This document shows positions 42,788 through 55,388 of a stretch of 64,000 nucleotides of DNA, piece by piece (position 1 is the first letter of the stretch; each line of letters starts with the position of its first letter). Made by a program: the position numbers and the translations under genes. The DNA comes from Amia ocellicauda. Lineage: Eukaryota > Chordata > Actinopteri > Amiiformes > Amiidae. The notes under the pieces were generated by a model that was given only the letters and a program-made list of their open reading frames with translations, had not been told where the DNA came from and did not search any database. The DNA lies in assembly GCF_036373705.1 (NCBI RefSeq), contig NW_027102660.1, positions 868,001 to 932,000 on the forward strand, in the 5' to 3' direction.

Positions 42788-43459
42788 TTATTTCCTTTTC
42801 TTTAGCACATACACTGCCGGCCAATCGGGCGGGCACAAACCTGTTCTGAGGCGAAAGTCTTCTGGGGTTTGTGCTTTTAAGTCCGCAATCAAGTACCCGT
42901 AGGGTTTTTTGGTGGCATCCTCAAATGCCTCCAAAAAGAACTTGGTCTGGTTAGGGTACATTTGACGAGCCAAGACGGTGACCTGTAGTTTATCTCTGGG
43001 GTTTTTAAAAAGAATTATATAATTGGCATTTAAATTAATAGTGCGGCTTTTTTTACCTTGAAAAAATAGATTTTGAACTAAATAAATAATACTTAAATTC
43101 CTATGATGAGTGCACTTTGTGAAAGCTTTTTCCACTTCACTGTTGTCACCGGCCTGCTCCATCAGGTCATCAAGGATCACTAGATTAGTTTGACCGGGCG
43201 GGAACAAGTCATCGTCACACAACGAGGCGGGGAGACCTTGCACAAATTTCAGATTATTTTTTTTCGAAGCCAAATCATCGTAGAGAGGTTGCCAGCAAGA
43301 GTAACACCACACTATGTTGTCAAGAGCTTGGGACACGGTTGCGTCCACATCTTCTATGATGTTCTTTATAAGATAGCTCTTCCCCGAATTGGAGGGACCG
43401 GCTATAATACAGGAGAAAGGGTGTTGAAATCTGTTATCAAAACCACCGCTAATATCCAT
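42788..43459 (-). CDS. FtsK/HerA-type packaging ATPase (copy 3)
   Basis: Whole 223-residue frame; Walker A GPSNSGKS and Walker B VILDD intact. Confidence 0.93.
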   Translation of the reverse strand: MDISGGFDNRFQHPFSCIIAGPSNSGKSYLIKNIIEDVDATVSQALDNIVWCYSCWQPLYDDLASKKNNLKFVQGLPASLCDDDLFPPGQTNLVILDDLMEQAGDNSEVEKAFTKCTHHRNLSIIYLVQNLFFQGKKSRTINLNANYIILFKNPRDKLQVTVLARQMYPNQTKFFLEAFEDATKKPYGYLIADLKAQTPEDFRLRTGLCPPDWPAVYVLKKRK

Positions 43460-46400
43460 AAGGCAGAGTGGTATAATCAGTCTTCAACACTCTTTTATTG
43501 TACACCACCCTGAATCGTTTGTTTAGTGATCTATTTTCCAACGTGTACCCCTTTTTATTGCGATAGATCTGATTTCCGGCTGTAATAATCTCACGAGGAG
43601 GCGCGTCTTTCTTGGTTACAAAACTTTCTACCAGGGTCGTCAGAGACTTGATGTTAATGAGCTTGTTGTTACAATGGTTCAGAGTGAAACCCTTAACTTT
43701 CATACAGGTCTTACCCGCAGCCGTTCTGTATGCGTAAGTCTTAGGACCCCCTGAAACAAACTCCACTATGTGGTCCTGAGGATCTAGTTCGCTCGTTAAC
43801 TCCCCAAGGTAGTCCCCGAGGGGAGGGACCCAATCCCCTGGCCTGGTGACAAAGATTACAGAGTCAGTATCATGATAGAGCGTGCGTTCCTGCAACTGAT
43901 CCATTAAGTTGTACAGTTCAAGCCGGGCGTAAGCCGTGGTAAAAACCGCTATGAAAACATTAACGTTCCCCTGTTTGGTGGGGAAATCTTTAGGGGCCCT
44001 CCACTGGACCTGTGCCACGTGGTCATTTAAGAATTGAAAGTGTGATACTGCATGTTGTTTGGAAAACATAAATTCTATAAACTGTTCAGGGGTTTTAATC
44101 AAGGTTGTGTTTAGACGGTAATTTCTTTCCCCAAACTTACCCCACAGACTGTTTAAAATCAGTTTGGACATTTGTCTCTTGGCGGGGTTTACAGTTATGT
44201 TCCCCGGCTCTAGACGGATCCCTTCCTTTTCAAAATATTGCTGAACGTATCGCTCTTTGGCCGCGGAGTCAACACACCATGAGGGATAGCCCGATGCCTC
44301 CTGTTTCCCTTTCAGATGGGTCATAATGTAATCAGCAAAAAGAGTATCAGATTTTTCAGAAAAATGCCAAACCTCATGCACCTTACCGACTCTGTAACCT
44401 TTCTCCACCGCCTTGTCAAGCTCAATGTTACACTAGACACCCGTCAGCGCTCTCTCTTCATCACTGTGCAGACAAGAGGTAGTTTGATTTTCAGTTTCCA
44501 CACACGTTCTACACAGAGGGAACATCAATTTTCCCGAACACCTGTAAGGCAACACGGGTAAGAACAGCTCGCGAGGAGGGTACATGGTGACTTTGATCAA
44601 ACCAAAGTAATGTCCGATTTCGAGAAAGTCACGATAAACAATGGTTGGACGCCCCACCGGGTACATTTTGGTCTTGTTGACATAAGGGTACAGACTGGTG
44701 AAATCATAGTAATCTACTCTCTCACCCTCCTTTACCTCATAATGTAAACAGAGGGCGTTGGTACGACCCCCAAATAACACATCCCGGGGCTCTAGACGTT
44801 CAGGAAAGTCCAAGGTTTCCATAAACCGTTGTACCCCCGCATCCTGTTGCTTCAGGGTCGTCCACTCGTGTTTCCAAATCACCAGCACGTTCAAACCATA
44901 GGTGTTTTTTAAAGTTTCAATTCGTTCCTGGAAATCATAGTACATATCACCGCAGAGTTTTTGTGTTACGGGGTTAAAGGTGTTTGGGTCGAAGCACTGA
45001 GGACAGCCATGGTAAATACAACCTGCAAACTCATAAGCGGTACGCCGCCCGGACACGTCGCTAAAATCGTCTAAGTAGTAAGGCCCCATTTTGACTTCCC
45101 CTTGATTTAAAGCATGTCTGATGAAGATGTTATCCCGGGCACTCAGGTATTCCAGCCACTGTATGGAGACAGTCGAAAAGTTCTTTTGTCTAGCACGATA
45201 GTTGTCAGAAGTGGTGACCGCTATAGTGTTTTTCTGCAAGAAATTGGACCGATACATTTTCATGCAGAGAGACGCTATGGTCACACTTTGCAAAGGGTCG
45301 AGACCCGATGTGTTGATAACCTCGGCGCGGAAACGCACACAGGCTTCTTTAAGGATCACCACATCATTTTTACAATAAGCGGCCATCTCTTCTCGGAAAT
45401 CAAAAACACCTCCCTTAACCGTATTGTACCATTTAAAGAATTCCTCCCTCTCATGAGACATCATAGTATCAACCCCATAATAAGAGGCGGGCGGGTAGGA
45501 CCCTCGATAATTTTGAGTGTCCTTAGTATTAAAAAAATGGCAGAACCAACCTTTCTTCTGAGCCTCAAAACCCAGAGCCTTAGGCAAAGCGCTCAATTTC
45601 ATGGGGAGGAAATTTAACGAGTCTATGTAACGTTAGTTGAAAGCTTCGTCGGTGAAACACATGATCTTGCTACCCTGAGCTATTATTTTTGGGGTCACCC
45701 CATTTTCCACCAGATACTTCATCAAAATGTAAGAATCATAACCCTTAGCATTGTGGGCAACAAATGTGTAATTGAGGTATTTTGGACCGCGATACCGCGT
45801 AAAGAAATCCCTGACACAACTCTCACCGCTAGCTGACCACTCACGATCCAACATGTCAATGCAGTGTATATAATTAGCAACGTGGACCCCGTTTTCTTGC
45901 CGGCATTCAAAATCAAAAAAGACATACCGGTTGTGCGGCGGCTCCTTTTTAACCGGCTGAATAAAGCACTGGTGTTCGGACCCCGGGGTTAAATCAGCAC
46001 TACAGATCCTGCATCTCGGCTCCAGATATTTGTGTGGTTTAACCTCATGAAAACGGTACTGGAGGCAACACTGCGGGCAATATTTAGTTTGATCACAATA
46101 ACTCCGTTTTTAAACCCCCTCAGCAGCGGCCCTCTGTACCTTATGCTCGGAAAAACAGAACGCTGAGAGACAAATCCTTAAGCAATCTTTACATCGGATG
46201 GTAGGGGCCAAACCCTTATGACATTGCGGATTGAAACAGACGTTACAGTAACCGTCACAGCGGTGCTTAAGCTTATCATTGAAGGCCTTATAACACCAAT
46301 GACAAACATACGAACAACCCAAAAAAGCCGTCAAACTCTTTATTCCAAAGTAATGACTATCACTTAGGAAGAGAAACAGTGTCTGTGTATAGGTTTCAGG

Positions 46401-46787
46401 ATGTGTCTGAAATTTCACAAATACTTCCTTTACCTCACAACGGTACCACACAACAATTTTTAAAGACAACAACTCCTCAAACTTGGTGATGTCTGAAAAG
46501 GCAACCATCTGTTGAGAGTTTAAGCCGGCCCTCTGATGAAGCATTAAAGCCTCTTGCAGAGCTTGGGGTTCAGGCATGTCGGGGGTGAGTAGTTTTATTA
46601 AACTGTAAGCAAAACAGAGCTTATTGTCCCCACTGGAACTCACCACTAATTGCCTGAGCTTGGTCCTAATTATGACGTTCTTCAAGCATTTCGACAGTCT
46701 TCTAAGCGCCCCACCCTCAGGGTTACGAACCACATTCATTACCAGAGACAGACTTTCATCAGCTAAGATGGCTGCGTTACTTTGCAA
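43449..46787 (-). pseudogene. Protein-primed DNA polymerase B (copy 3)
   Basis: All palm motifs recognisable. In this copy the upstream domain (NKLCFAYSLIKLL) and the first zinc-finger cysteines (CSYVCHWC) lie in one open frame at 46,110-46,787, which shows directly that both belong to the same protein. Elsewhere broken. Confidence 0.9.
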
Positions 46788-47581
46788 TAACGCTTCGATT
46801 TTAGCCAGACATCTAAATTATCTCCACTCAGCATTACAGATAGGTTGCTAAACAAATCATCCCCTCTGAGTTCTAACTGTACAACATCTCGAGGTCTGAC
46901 CCTTTCAGCAACCTGTTCAAGCATTTTTTGCAAGGCCTCGTGTATGTTGACAAATATTTCTGCATAATTGTCACAATTTAAAAGTTCTGCAAAATTAAAA
47001 CGCTGAATCATTTAAAAATTGTTATAGGCCGGTCTATCTATAATCACGGGATCACTGGTACTCTTGGACACATCATCATTTTGAACAAAGCCTTCACCCC
47101 CTACATTCTCACAGAGCATGTCCTCCACAGCCTTATCAGTCTCAGAACCCTCCACATTCCGAACACCCCCACTGCTGACATCTACAAAACCCCCTTTTTG
47201 AGGAGGCTCATTTAAAGCCTGTAAAAGTCCTTCAAAGATATCCAACCGGTTAATGTCAAGACCCTCCTCTATAGTGATGGCTGCTTCTGCCGCCATCCTG
47301 TGTTCTAATTGTCTCAAATCATTTATAATAGGGGCAGAATTTGGTCGGGGCAGCTCCTCCAAAGCCTCCACCATTTCAAACAAATCGGGGTGAACTAGGG
47401 GGTGAGCCTCTATAAGCGCTACCGGTGGGAGGTGGTTATTTAGATCATTGACCATCTGTAACAGGTCGGGGTTCACCGGTAAGTCTGTTAATTCACATTC
47501 TATCGGTGGTATTTGGGGGTTATTTACATCATTTATCATTTGTAATAGTTCCAGGTTCATTGGGACATCAGAGGAGTTCAC
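46763..47581 (-). pseudogene. Polymerase-upstream gene with leucine-rich repeats (copy 3)
   Basis: Three LLQMxNDLNN-type repeats and the RPRDVVQLEL segment as in copy 2. Broken. Confidence 0.6.
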
Positions 47582-47743
47582 AACAGGGCCGGGGATGTTC
47601 TCTCGGGAAGGTCTTTTTGGGGCCCTAGCTTGTTCATAATCCTTTAGTTTGTGAGTTCTTTTACCAAGTCAGGACATTTTTTAATTTATTTTTTATTTTT
47701 CCAACAACCCACAATAGTAAGGCGTTTTGTGTCTATTATAACA

Positions 47744-49794
47744 TTAAATACTGTACAATTCGTTAGTAAGGGTATTAATAAGGGTGTTTTGGCTCTCTAT
47801 CACCAGGTTTTGCCCCACTAACACAAGTCTTTGATTTTGTAACAAAGTATGTAGCAACTCATGCTGACCTTCAGGAAGTAGCTCCGGGGGCTGGTGGCCT
47901 GGCTCAGCTTCAAAGGATGGTCGCTCCGGTAAATCTCGGTCGAAGGAGGCAGGGAGCGAGCGTATACTCATGGACGGAGACCAAGAAGGCCCTTGCGGTG
48001 ACACCCTGGCCAAGCGCGGGGTACTGTTCCGCGTTTCTGTAGCCAAGAAATGGGTCTGGGGGAACGATGTTGAAACCAGGCCGTCGTTGGGTGATGTGTC
48101 AGCCCTGACTGACGGCGACCCATGAGGTTGTTGGATGCCTCTATTTGTTCCGCCCGACAATGCGGCGGGCTGAATCTGGGGTGTTGAATTACCCCCAGAA
48201 GGCTGTGGCCTGAGTAGATGTTGGGGGGTCTCCATGACCACCGTGGGGGATCCTCTTGGTGATCTCACCGGGGAAGATGTTTGATCCCACTTAGACGGGG
48301 TAATTGTTCTCAATAGCTCATCCACAGAATGACTATCCCAAGAGTCTTGGGAAGAATAAAAATATACATTACATTTACATCTTTAAACGGCGACAGAAAT
48401 CAAACTTAAAACAACATGTCCAGGACATTCAAAACCTTTAGCTTTTTTAGACCTTTGAAAATAGCCTTAGACATTCAATACAACGCAATATTATTTACAG
48501 ACAATATATTTATTAGGACTTGATAATAAATGTAAAACAGAGAAGCCGCTGTAAATAAACTGTAAATAAACTGTTTCTTAAATGTTTCTTTAAAAACTGT
48601 AATATTGTTAATAAAACACACACACACACAACAACATTTCATTTTTAAACGAACCTTCCAAGTGTAAACGATTCCTGATCCCGGGACTTCCTGTTTCACA
48701 AACGTTTTCACGATCTGTTTAAATATTAAATACAATGAACACCTTCAAGCCTTTTCCTACAACCACTTTAAAACAGAAGTATAATAGCGGGAGATAAGTC
48801 AAACAACTTACTAAACCCTTTCGGACGGCTTTACTTCCTAACCAGACGGTACGGCAATCGGTCATTTCTAAACACGTTCCCCAGAAACAAGCCTAGACCT
48901 GTCCGGACTTCTAAAGATCTTTCCCAGAACCCCCCGCCCTACAGGAAACGCTTAAATCGCTTAAATATTAGCCCTCAACGGGCAAACAAAGCCCTTTTAA
49001 AAACATTAAAGTTTGAAAGATCTTACTTACCTCCACAGAATAATCGTTTCTTATTTTTTTTGGCTGGTTTAGCTTTTTGCACCGCTGTGAAGGTAAGAGA
49101 CATGTTTAACCTTTAATCACACCGCTTTATAAAAAGCTTTAACCTCTTACAGGCTGCAGATATATACTCACAGCTATCAGATACCGGGGCTGACGGCCTT
49201 TCAGATTCTTGAAAGGTTACTGTTCTAGTAGGTAAAACGAAACAAGCCCTCGATGTGGAAGGCCTTTCGTTGTCTCGAACCACGTTTCTTAATACTGTTA
49301 GACAGGATAATTTTTTAAAATTAACAAAACTGGACTCAAACATCTTACAGAAACGTTATACAAACAAACAGGGGTTTAGTTCTTACCCGGTCGGCAGACA
49401 GCCTGTCTAGGGACAACCACTTCTCTTGGTCGATCCTCGGAGACATTAATCACAGGCCTTTCGATAGTATCTGTGTAATTAAAGAGACCGGCATTAATAT
49501 ATATTAAAACGTTTTCATAACTCTAATGAGCCTCTTCAAAACCACACACACCCATACATAAGAACCCATGAGCGCAAACACAAAAATCTTACCGTCGTTG
49601 TTCCAGATTATCTCCTCAGCGTTGGGAAATAACTGCTGTTGACTGGCTGAAAAATAATTTTACAGAACTTAAAACAGATGTTATAGCCTTATTTACAATA
49701 CATGCACACAACACGCTCTGAGTCAATGAAAATAATCTGAAGACTTGCCTAAAAACTCGTTTAAATCGAAGTCGCTGATGTTGTTTCCGGACAT
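47744..49794 (-). pseudogene. Right-arm spliced gene (copy 3)
   Basis: Exon signals at the same relative places as in copy 2, with the ATG-bearing exon ending at 49,794 and the Ser/Pro-rich last exon at 47,744-48,345. Frames are largely open; not every splice signal was checked in this copy. Confidence 0.55.
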
Positions 49795-50370
49795 TGTTGA
49801 TCTTTAGTCTTAAATCGAAAGGTCAGTATGAGTCTGTCGAGCTGAAGACCAGACCTTCATACTTATACTGATGGCCACATGCCGGATCTGCTTGTAAGGC
49901 ATTGTTCTGGTCTGGCCTTTGTGCCGCCCTGTTACCAATTAACATATCAAAACCAACCAATAAAATGACACTGCATCAAATTTCAAATAGAAACCAAGAT
50001 GGAGACGATCTCTCTCCTCTCTACTCTAAACTTTTATTAGAACCTTTTGGTCTCTCAAAAAAACATTTTTAAGCATCAAGACCTATAGTCAACAACCACT
50101 AAGAATATTTCAGGCCTTTATAAGCGCTAAAAAACAACCTGAGCCTAGAAAATAAGCATAAAGATCAAAAATAACTAGCGCTTTTACAGTGATTTTTTTT
50201 TTTTTTTTAATAGCGATGCTTTGTTTGGTATTAAACAAGTCACAAACTACTCAGAACAGCGTTTATCCCCGCAAAAGAGATATTTGGGTTTATTTTACAA
50301 AGCTTATAAATTATATAGGTTAAAAGTATTCTGAATGTTTTGATACCACACGCCATACCTACTGTTGTCT
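49795..50370 (-). promoter_or_regulatory. Right subterminal region with TATA promoter (copy 3)
   Basis: TATAAG (complement 49,862-49,867) and the flanking CCAGACC/GGTCTGG pair are conserved. No gene seen. The element ends at 50,370 without a terminal repeat. Confidence 0.6.
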
Positions 50371-50648
50371 TCTACACCTTACGGTAGCAACAAATCTAAC
50401 TACTGCTTTACTTTAACAATAATAATGACGGCGACCACGATGACAACAAGAACAACAACAAGAACAACAACAACAACATCATCAGATTTTAATTAAAAGT
50501 GGCTACACCAGCGTTTACAATTTCAACCTGTCTACAGACGGACGCTCTGAGTGCACCGATTTCGGGCACTCCAATGAAGAAAAGCCACCCACCGCCTCCG
50601 GGGAACCACGAGGGCAAGCAGGACGAAAAGGGCCGGCCCACAGCAGGC

Positions 50649-50721
50649 TGTTTCCGCCCGGTTTCGAACCGGGGACCTTTCGCGCGTTAGGCGAACGTGA
50701 TAACCGCTACACTACGGAAAC
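50649..50721 (-). tRNA. tRNA-Val (AAC)
   Basis: Same sequence as the tRNA at 14,217-14,289, with full stems, anticodon AAC and TTTT downstream. Confidence 0.95.
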
Positions 50722-51262
50722 TGACAACGCGGCGTCTTGCTTCAAACGGTTATCGTTGAAGCCTGCTGGTAAAACGGGCTCAGGAATTTCAGGTCGGCTA
50801 GACTGTGAGATGGCGTCTGAAGTGCCGCGAAAGGATGCCATTTTCACAGACCTGTTTGGCATTGCTAAAGGGCACATCAGGACACTTCGGAAACTCTTTC
50901 AAAGGCAGGACGCCCTGCGCTCTGACAGTGCCTGCACTTAGCCCAACAAGGTGATGCTGAATGGCTTGTTCAAACGGCTGGTGGTCTTCCGTCACCACCA
51001 GACTATCAGAGCTATACTGCGCCTTCAACTACATAAGAGTAACAGCAATGTCGCCGATCCTGCTACGGTCGTATTGTAACAGTAACAACATGTATCGATT
51101 TTAAAAGTGTCAGTTCCAGCGCCTCGCAAAGCTACCCTTCTGCGATCGATTGTTCTCAAGGTCAGGATTTCTTGCCACTCCGAGGAAGAGAAAACGACGG
51201 CCGGCCTTGGGGCAGGGAGATGAGGACGGGTAACACGGTACTGGCACGCGTGCACCGCGGGT

Positions 51263-51335
51263 TGTTTCCGCCCGGTTTCGAACCGGGGACCTTTCGCGTG
51301 TGAGGCGAACGTGATAGCCACTACACTACGGAAAC
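51263..51335 (-). tRNA. tRNA-Val (CAC)
   Basis: All stems paired, T arm CCCGG/CCGGG, anticodon CAC. The best-preserved CAC copy in the window. Confidence 0.95.
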
Positions 51336-51987
51336 CAACCCGTCCTAGCGTTTCGAATGGCTTCCATCGAAGCAGGCTGGTAAAACGCGCACAGGCGTTT
51401 CCCGTGGGCCAGCCTGTGAGATAATGGTTTCTATTTTCACTGACCTATTTTGCATTGCTCAAAGGCACATCAGGACACTTTGGAAACTCTTTCAAAGGAA
51501 GAACGCCCTGAGCTATGACAAGACTTACACTTACCCCAACAAGGTGATGCTCAATGGCTTGTTCAAACAGCTGCTGCTCGTCTTGTGCCACCATCAGACA
51601 ATCACAGAGCTATTGTGCCTTCTACACCTTACGGTAGCAACAAATCTATCTACTGCTTTACTTTAACAATAATAATGACAGCGACCACGACGACAACAAG
51701 AACAACAAGAACAACAGCAAGAACAGCATCATCATCATCATCATCATCAGATTTTAATTAAAAGTGGCTACACCCGCGTTTACAATTTCAACCTGTCGAC
51801 GGACGGACGCTCTGAGTGCACCGATTTCGGGACACTTAGGAAACTCTTTCAAAGGCAGGTCGCCCTGCGCTCTGACAGTGCCTGCACTTAGCCCAACAAG
51901 GTGATGCTGAATGGCTTGTTCAAACGGCTGGTGGTCTTCCGTCACCACCAGACTATCAGAGCTATACTGCGCCTTCAACTACATAAG

Positions 51988-52172
51988 AGTAGATAGTAGG
52001 GTTTTTTGGGCGCGGCCTATTTTGTTATGATGTATGCCCTAAGCTTATTAATATTCCTACGTCGTAATTGGGGGGCGTGATTTTAGGTAGAGTTATTTCC
52101 TTAATTATTCCTACGTCATATCCGTCAGAAAGTGTACACCCATAAAACCCTGAACAACAAGGCCACCCATAA
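51988..52172 (+). repeat. Left terminal inverted repeat of copy 4 (185 bp)
   Basis: Aligns over its whole length with the left repeat of copy 2, with a few substitutions, some of which fall in the TGACGTA-type motifs. Confidence 0.93.
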
Positions 52173-52290
52173 ATACCCCCACCCCTCTGAAGGCAATGCC
52201 CCGAAACTCTCCTCTCTATTTAAGAACCCGCGCTGCTTTTAGGCAATACCTCTTTAATTCTCAGCATCAGAAACATCCCGCTTCTTCAAC

Positions 52291-52783
52291 ATGTCCAGCG
52301 ACATCAACATGAAACCCCGCAAGAAACAATCCCGGGCAAGGGTTCCTGTACTCACCAATTTAAAGATTGAACGCTCCGGGGTGTTGTTCTGGGGGGCTCG
52401 ACGGGGTTACCGCTTTAAAAGGGATCCCAGCTATGTTGGAGTGGAGCTTTTTGCTTTGGGAGAGAAGGAGGGTACGTTGGAATCTTTTGAGACGGTAATT
52501 GAGATCTGGGGCTTGTGGATAAGACTCTAGATGGCTTGCAAGAGGGTCCAAGAGAATGCAAAATGGAGTCTCCGACTCAGGGTTTTGAAAGGTGGTGAAT
52601 GGGAAAGCTTGCAGAACTATGGTAGAGTGGTGAAGAGTCTATCTCTAACTACAGATCGTAAGGTTTTGTTTAGCAGTACCCTGATTACAAACCCTATTGA
52701 AGGGGGTGTGGAGGATCCAGAAAAACAGGTTACTGAAATTATGTTTGACGCCGCCTGACGGCTCAGGGGCTACTCTCTTCTAA
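52291..52783 (+). pseudogene. Left-arm gene A (copy 4)
   Basis: Starts like copy 2 (MSSDINMKPRKK). Its 3' half keeps the part with SLTTDRKVLFSSTLITN, seen also in copy 3. Broken. Confidence 0.6.
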
Positions 52784-52861
52784 GAGGGCGGTGTGTCGTG
52801 ACGTAGTGAAGAGATAGGATAAAAGGCGCAACAATTCATTCATGGTTTAAAATTAAAGAAA

Positions 52862-53710
52862 ATGTCTTACCCGAAAGCTGCGGACGTCGACAGGCTCTAC
52901 AGGCCTCATCAAACCCGGGATCACCCCTGGTTCTATTCCCCAGATTTTGTATATACTCCGGAACCCTCTGACTGCGGTTACCCTCCAAGACCTCAGACCC
53001 CGGTCCCTCAGGACGAAACAACATGCGGTGCGATAGATGTCCAAATGAGTCTCGGGGATCCCCAGCCTCTGGAGCTCATGGAGGGCCTCGATTTTGCCGA
53101 ACTGTCTACCGTCTGTGCGTCTCAGGAGGGGGTCAGTCCAATGGATGTAGAAACACCCCACAAACCACCAGGCGACCCAATGAGCATCGGACTGTCCCGG
53201 GGGCGTGATGAATACGCAGGATTTATGCCCGGGGTATGTGACCAAGTAAGCAGAGTAGTTAAAAGCACCCTGGTGTATATTCTGAGTGCTCTCATCGACC
53301 GAGCTCTGAAAGAAGTCTGTCGGGGGTGTGAAGTGAATCACCCCAGTCAGTTGAGACACAGTTGTTTGTTTGAACCAGACCGTTACTATTTCCTGTTCTA
53401 TTTCAACGTGTTTTACAGAAGACTCAACAAACCGTGGCTGAAACCGGCACTAATCAAGGCGCTGTCTTACTCCCACATACATGTCACTGCGGGACAAGTC
53501 CAGAAAATCATAGATGAGATTTTGCTGGAGCTGAAAAAGGAGCCGTTTATAATAGAGAAACTTGGGCAGCTGCTCAATGACCTGGATGAGCCGAGTAGAA
53601 AAACCGCTGGCAAGCTAAAAGCTTATTTCTTCCGTAAAGAAGTTAAAGCTGGGGGCAGCGACGAAGAATTCGACATCTACGCCACTGATTCAGACTCTGA
53701 CCTGAACTAA
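52862..53710 (+). CDS. Left-arm gene B, Cys/His-cluster protein (copy 4)
   Basis: Whole 282-residue frame; all five Cys/His cluster residues kept. It has slightly more substitutions in the N-terminal 50 residues than copies 2 and 3. Confidence 0.75.
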   Translation: MSYPKAADVDRLYRPHQTRDHPWFYSPDFVYTPEPSDCGYPPRPQTPVPQDETTCGAIDVQMSLGDPQPLELMEGLDFAELSTVCASQEGVSPMDVETPHKPPGDPMSIGLSRGRDEYAGFMPGVCDQVSRVVKSTLVYILSALIDRALKEVCRGCEVNHPSQLRHSCLFEPDRYYFLFYFNVFYRRLNKPWLKPALIKALSYSHIHVTAGQVQKIIDEILLELKKEPFIIEKLGQLLNDLDEPSRKTAGKLKAYFFRKEVKAGGSDEEFDIYATDSDSDLN

Positions 53711-53722
53711 GGGACTTTGAAC

Positions 53723-54120
53723 ATGGGGAATGTTCTGGACTGCTTCTGCAACTGGTTCTGTCATCAACAGCTAACCATGCAGCTAACCTGAGAGCGCTAT
53801 TACACCATGTGCTTGACAGAAAAGTAGCCAACGCGAGCCTTTTCTCTACAGATTTAACCATCGATGAGGATCAACTTTCAAACCTGGAAAAGTTAATGGC
53901 TGCTGTAACAAAGACCGGAGGGTACGAACACTGGGATGAAGCGCTCAAGGGGGCCAAGAATGATATTAGGCCATTTCATCAACATCTGTATGACCTTTTA
54001 CTGAGCATGTTTAATACACCTCTGTTTACTTTTAAAATAGGTCATATTGTTGTTTTATTTACATATGTAACTGAGGTGTGTGCCTACAAGATAAAGAAAC
54101 AGGTATATTTGTTGATATAG
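53723..54120 (+). pseudogene. Left-arm gene C (copy 4)
   Basis: MGN start and the KIGHIVVLFTYVTEVC helix are present. The C-terminal 100 codons form one open stretch, but the part as a whole is broken. Confidence 0.5.
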
Positions 54121-54292
54121 ATCAAGTAACCAATCATCTGATTTCTTTTTGTCTGGACCGTAGAAAAAATTGTTGTGTATGTTATACTTTTCTCAAATGT
54201 CTAAAAAGGGGTATCTGCTCTCCTGAAGTTGAATAAAAAACCTTGTATAAAAACTTTGCGCATAGTGTGGGTCTGTGTGGTTATTTGACAGA

Positions 54293-55384
54293 ATGACTCG
54301 GCAAGCTCCCCAAATGCAGGAACTATACTACAACCCAGCCAAGATTGGGGGTTTGGCGGGTAAGAAGGGTTTTCAAAGAGGATTCGCTGAGGCCGGAGTG
54401 AAGGTTAATGATGTGGTTGTTTCAGAATGGTTACGGGAACAAGACGCCTATACCTTACATAAACCTCTCAGGATTAACTTTAAAAGAAACCGCGTATATG
54501 CAACTGACATAGACTCACAATGGCAAATGGATCTAGTCGATATGTCAAATTTATCAAAACATAATAATGGTCACAAATTGATGTTGATGTGTATCGATGT
54601 GTTATCAAAATATGCCTGGGCTCGCATTCTACATAATAAAACAGGTCGGGCGGTGACAAGGGCCTTTGAGGATATATTGTCCCAGGGTCGATGTCCTAAA
54701 AAACTGCAGACTGATAAAGGAAAAGAGTTTCTCAACAGAGAATTTCAGAATCTACTGAAGAGACACAAAATATATCATTTCACCACCGGTAATGAGCTTA
54801 AGGCATCGGTAGTGGAGAGGTTTAACCGCACCATAAAGACCAAAATCTGGAGATATTTTACAGCGGTCAACACGTTCAAGTATTTTGATAAAGTTCAGGA
54901 TTTTATCGATGCTTACAACCAAGGGTATCACACCAGTATTAAAATGAAGCCTATAGATGTTGATCAAAGTAATTCTTTTAAGGTCTATATAGAATTATAC
55001 GGACCATTTATTAAGAAGGGAAAAACTACTTATAAGTTCAACATCGGTGATGTGGTTCGCGTTTCAAAGCTAAGGAGTACTTTTGCCAAAGGTTATGAAC
55101 AAACATTTTCTGACGAATATTTTACAGTTACCGAACAGTTGGCTAGAGACCCCCCCGTGTACCGGTTAAAAGACTATGACGGGGAGGATATAGAAGGAAC
55201 GTTTTACGAAGCCGAGTTACAAAAAATGATTGTGGGTAAAGACAGTGTATACAGAGTTGAAAAGATATTAGCTGAAAAAACCCAGAACCGGAAAAAATAT
55301 GTGTTGGTGAAATGGCTTGGATGGCCTGAAAAGTTCAATAGTTGGGTCCCGGAACAACAGGTTTGCGATATTCAATCCTTATAA
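54293..55384 (+). CDS. Polinton integrase with chromodomain, whole frame (copy 4)
   Basis: 363 residues from MTRQAPQ. The rve-type core has its acidic triad at about D80 (QMDLVDM), D141 (LQTDKGKEF) and E175 (VVERFNRT). Residues 317-363 form a chromodomain (YRVEKIL, KYVLVKWLGWP, SWVPEQQV), which in Polintons and chromoviruses is thought to steer insertion to particular chromatin. The frame looks whole; it is the reference for this part in the window. Confidence 0.93.
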   Translation: MTRQAPQMQELYYNPAKIGGLAGKKGFQRGFAEAGVKVNDVVVSEWLREQDAYTLHKPLRINFKRNRVYATDIDSQWQMDLVDMSNLSKHNNGHKLMLMCIDVLSKYAWARILHNKTGRAVTRAFEDILSQGRCPKKLQTDKGKEFLNREFQNLLKRHKIYHFTTGNELKASVVERFNRTIKTKIWRYFTAVNTFKYFDKVQDFIDAYNQGYHTSIKMKPIDVDQSNSFKVYIELYGPFIKKGKTTYKFNIGDVVRVSKLRSTFAKGYEQTFSDEYFTVTEQLARDPPVYRLKDYDGEDIEGTFYEAELQKMIVGKDSVYRVEKILAEKTQNRKKYVLVKWLGWPEKFNSWVPEQQVCDIQSL

Positions 55385-55388
55385 CAAC

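Larger units (their letters stand above)
35424..50370 (+). mobile_element. Polinton copy 3, both ends replaced, broken
   Basis: Begins inside gene A, joined to tRNA array sequence with a four-base overlap, and ends at the same point as copy 1. No terminal repeats remain, so it could not move as a unit. Core gene order as in copy 2. About eight breaks by eye. Gene B, protease, 111-residue and ATPase frames look whole. Confidence 0.95.
50371..51987 (-). repeat. tRNA-Val tandem array III
   Basis: Two tRNA-Val genes. It is 953 bp shorter than array I, close to the length of one unit, and otherwise matches it from the left junction to the Polinton target. CATAAG at 51,982-51,987 precedes copy 4. 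Microsatellites lie at about 50,442-50,484 and 51,690-51,748. Confidence 0.85.
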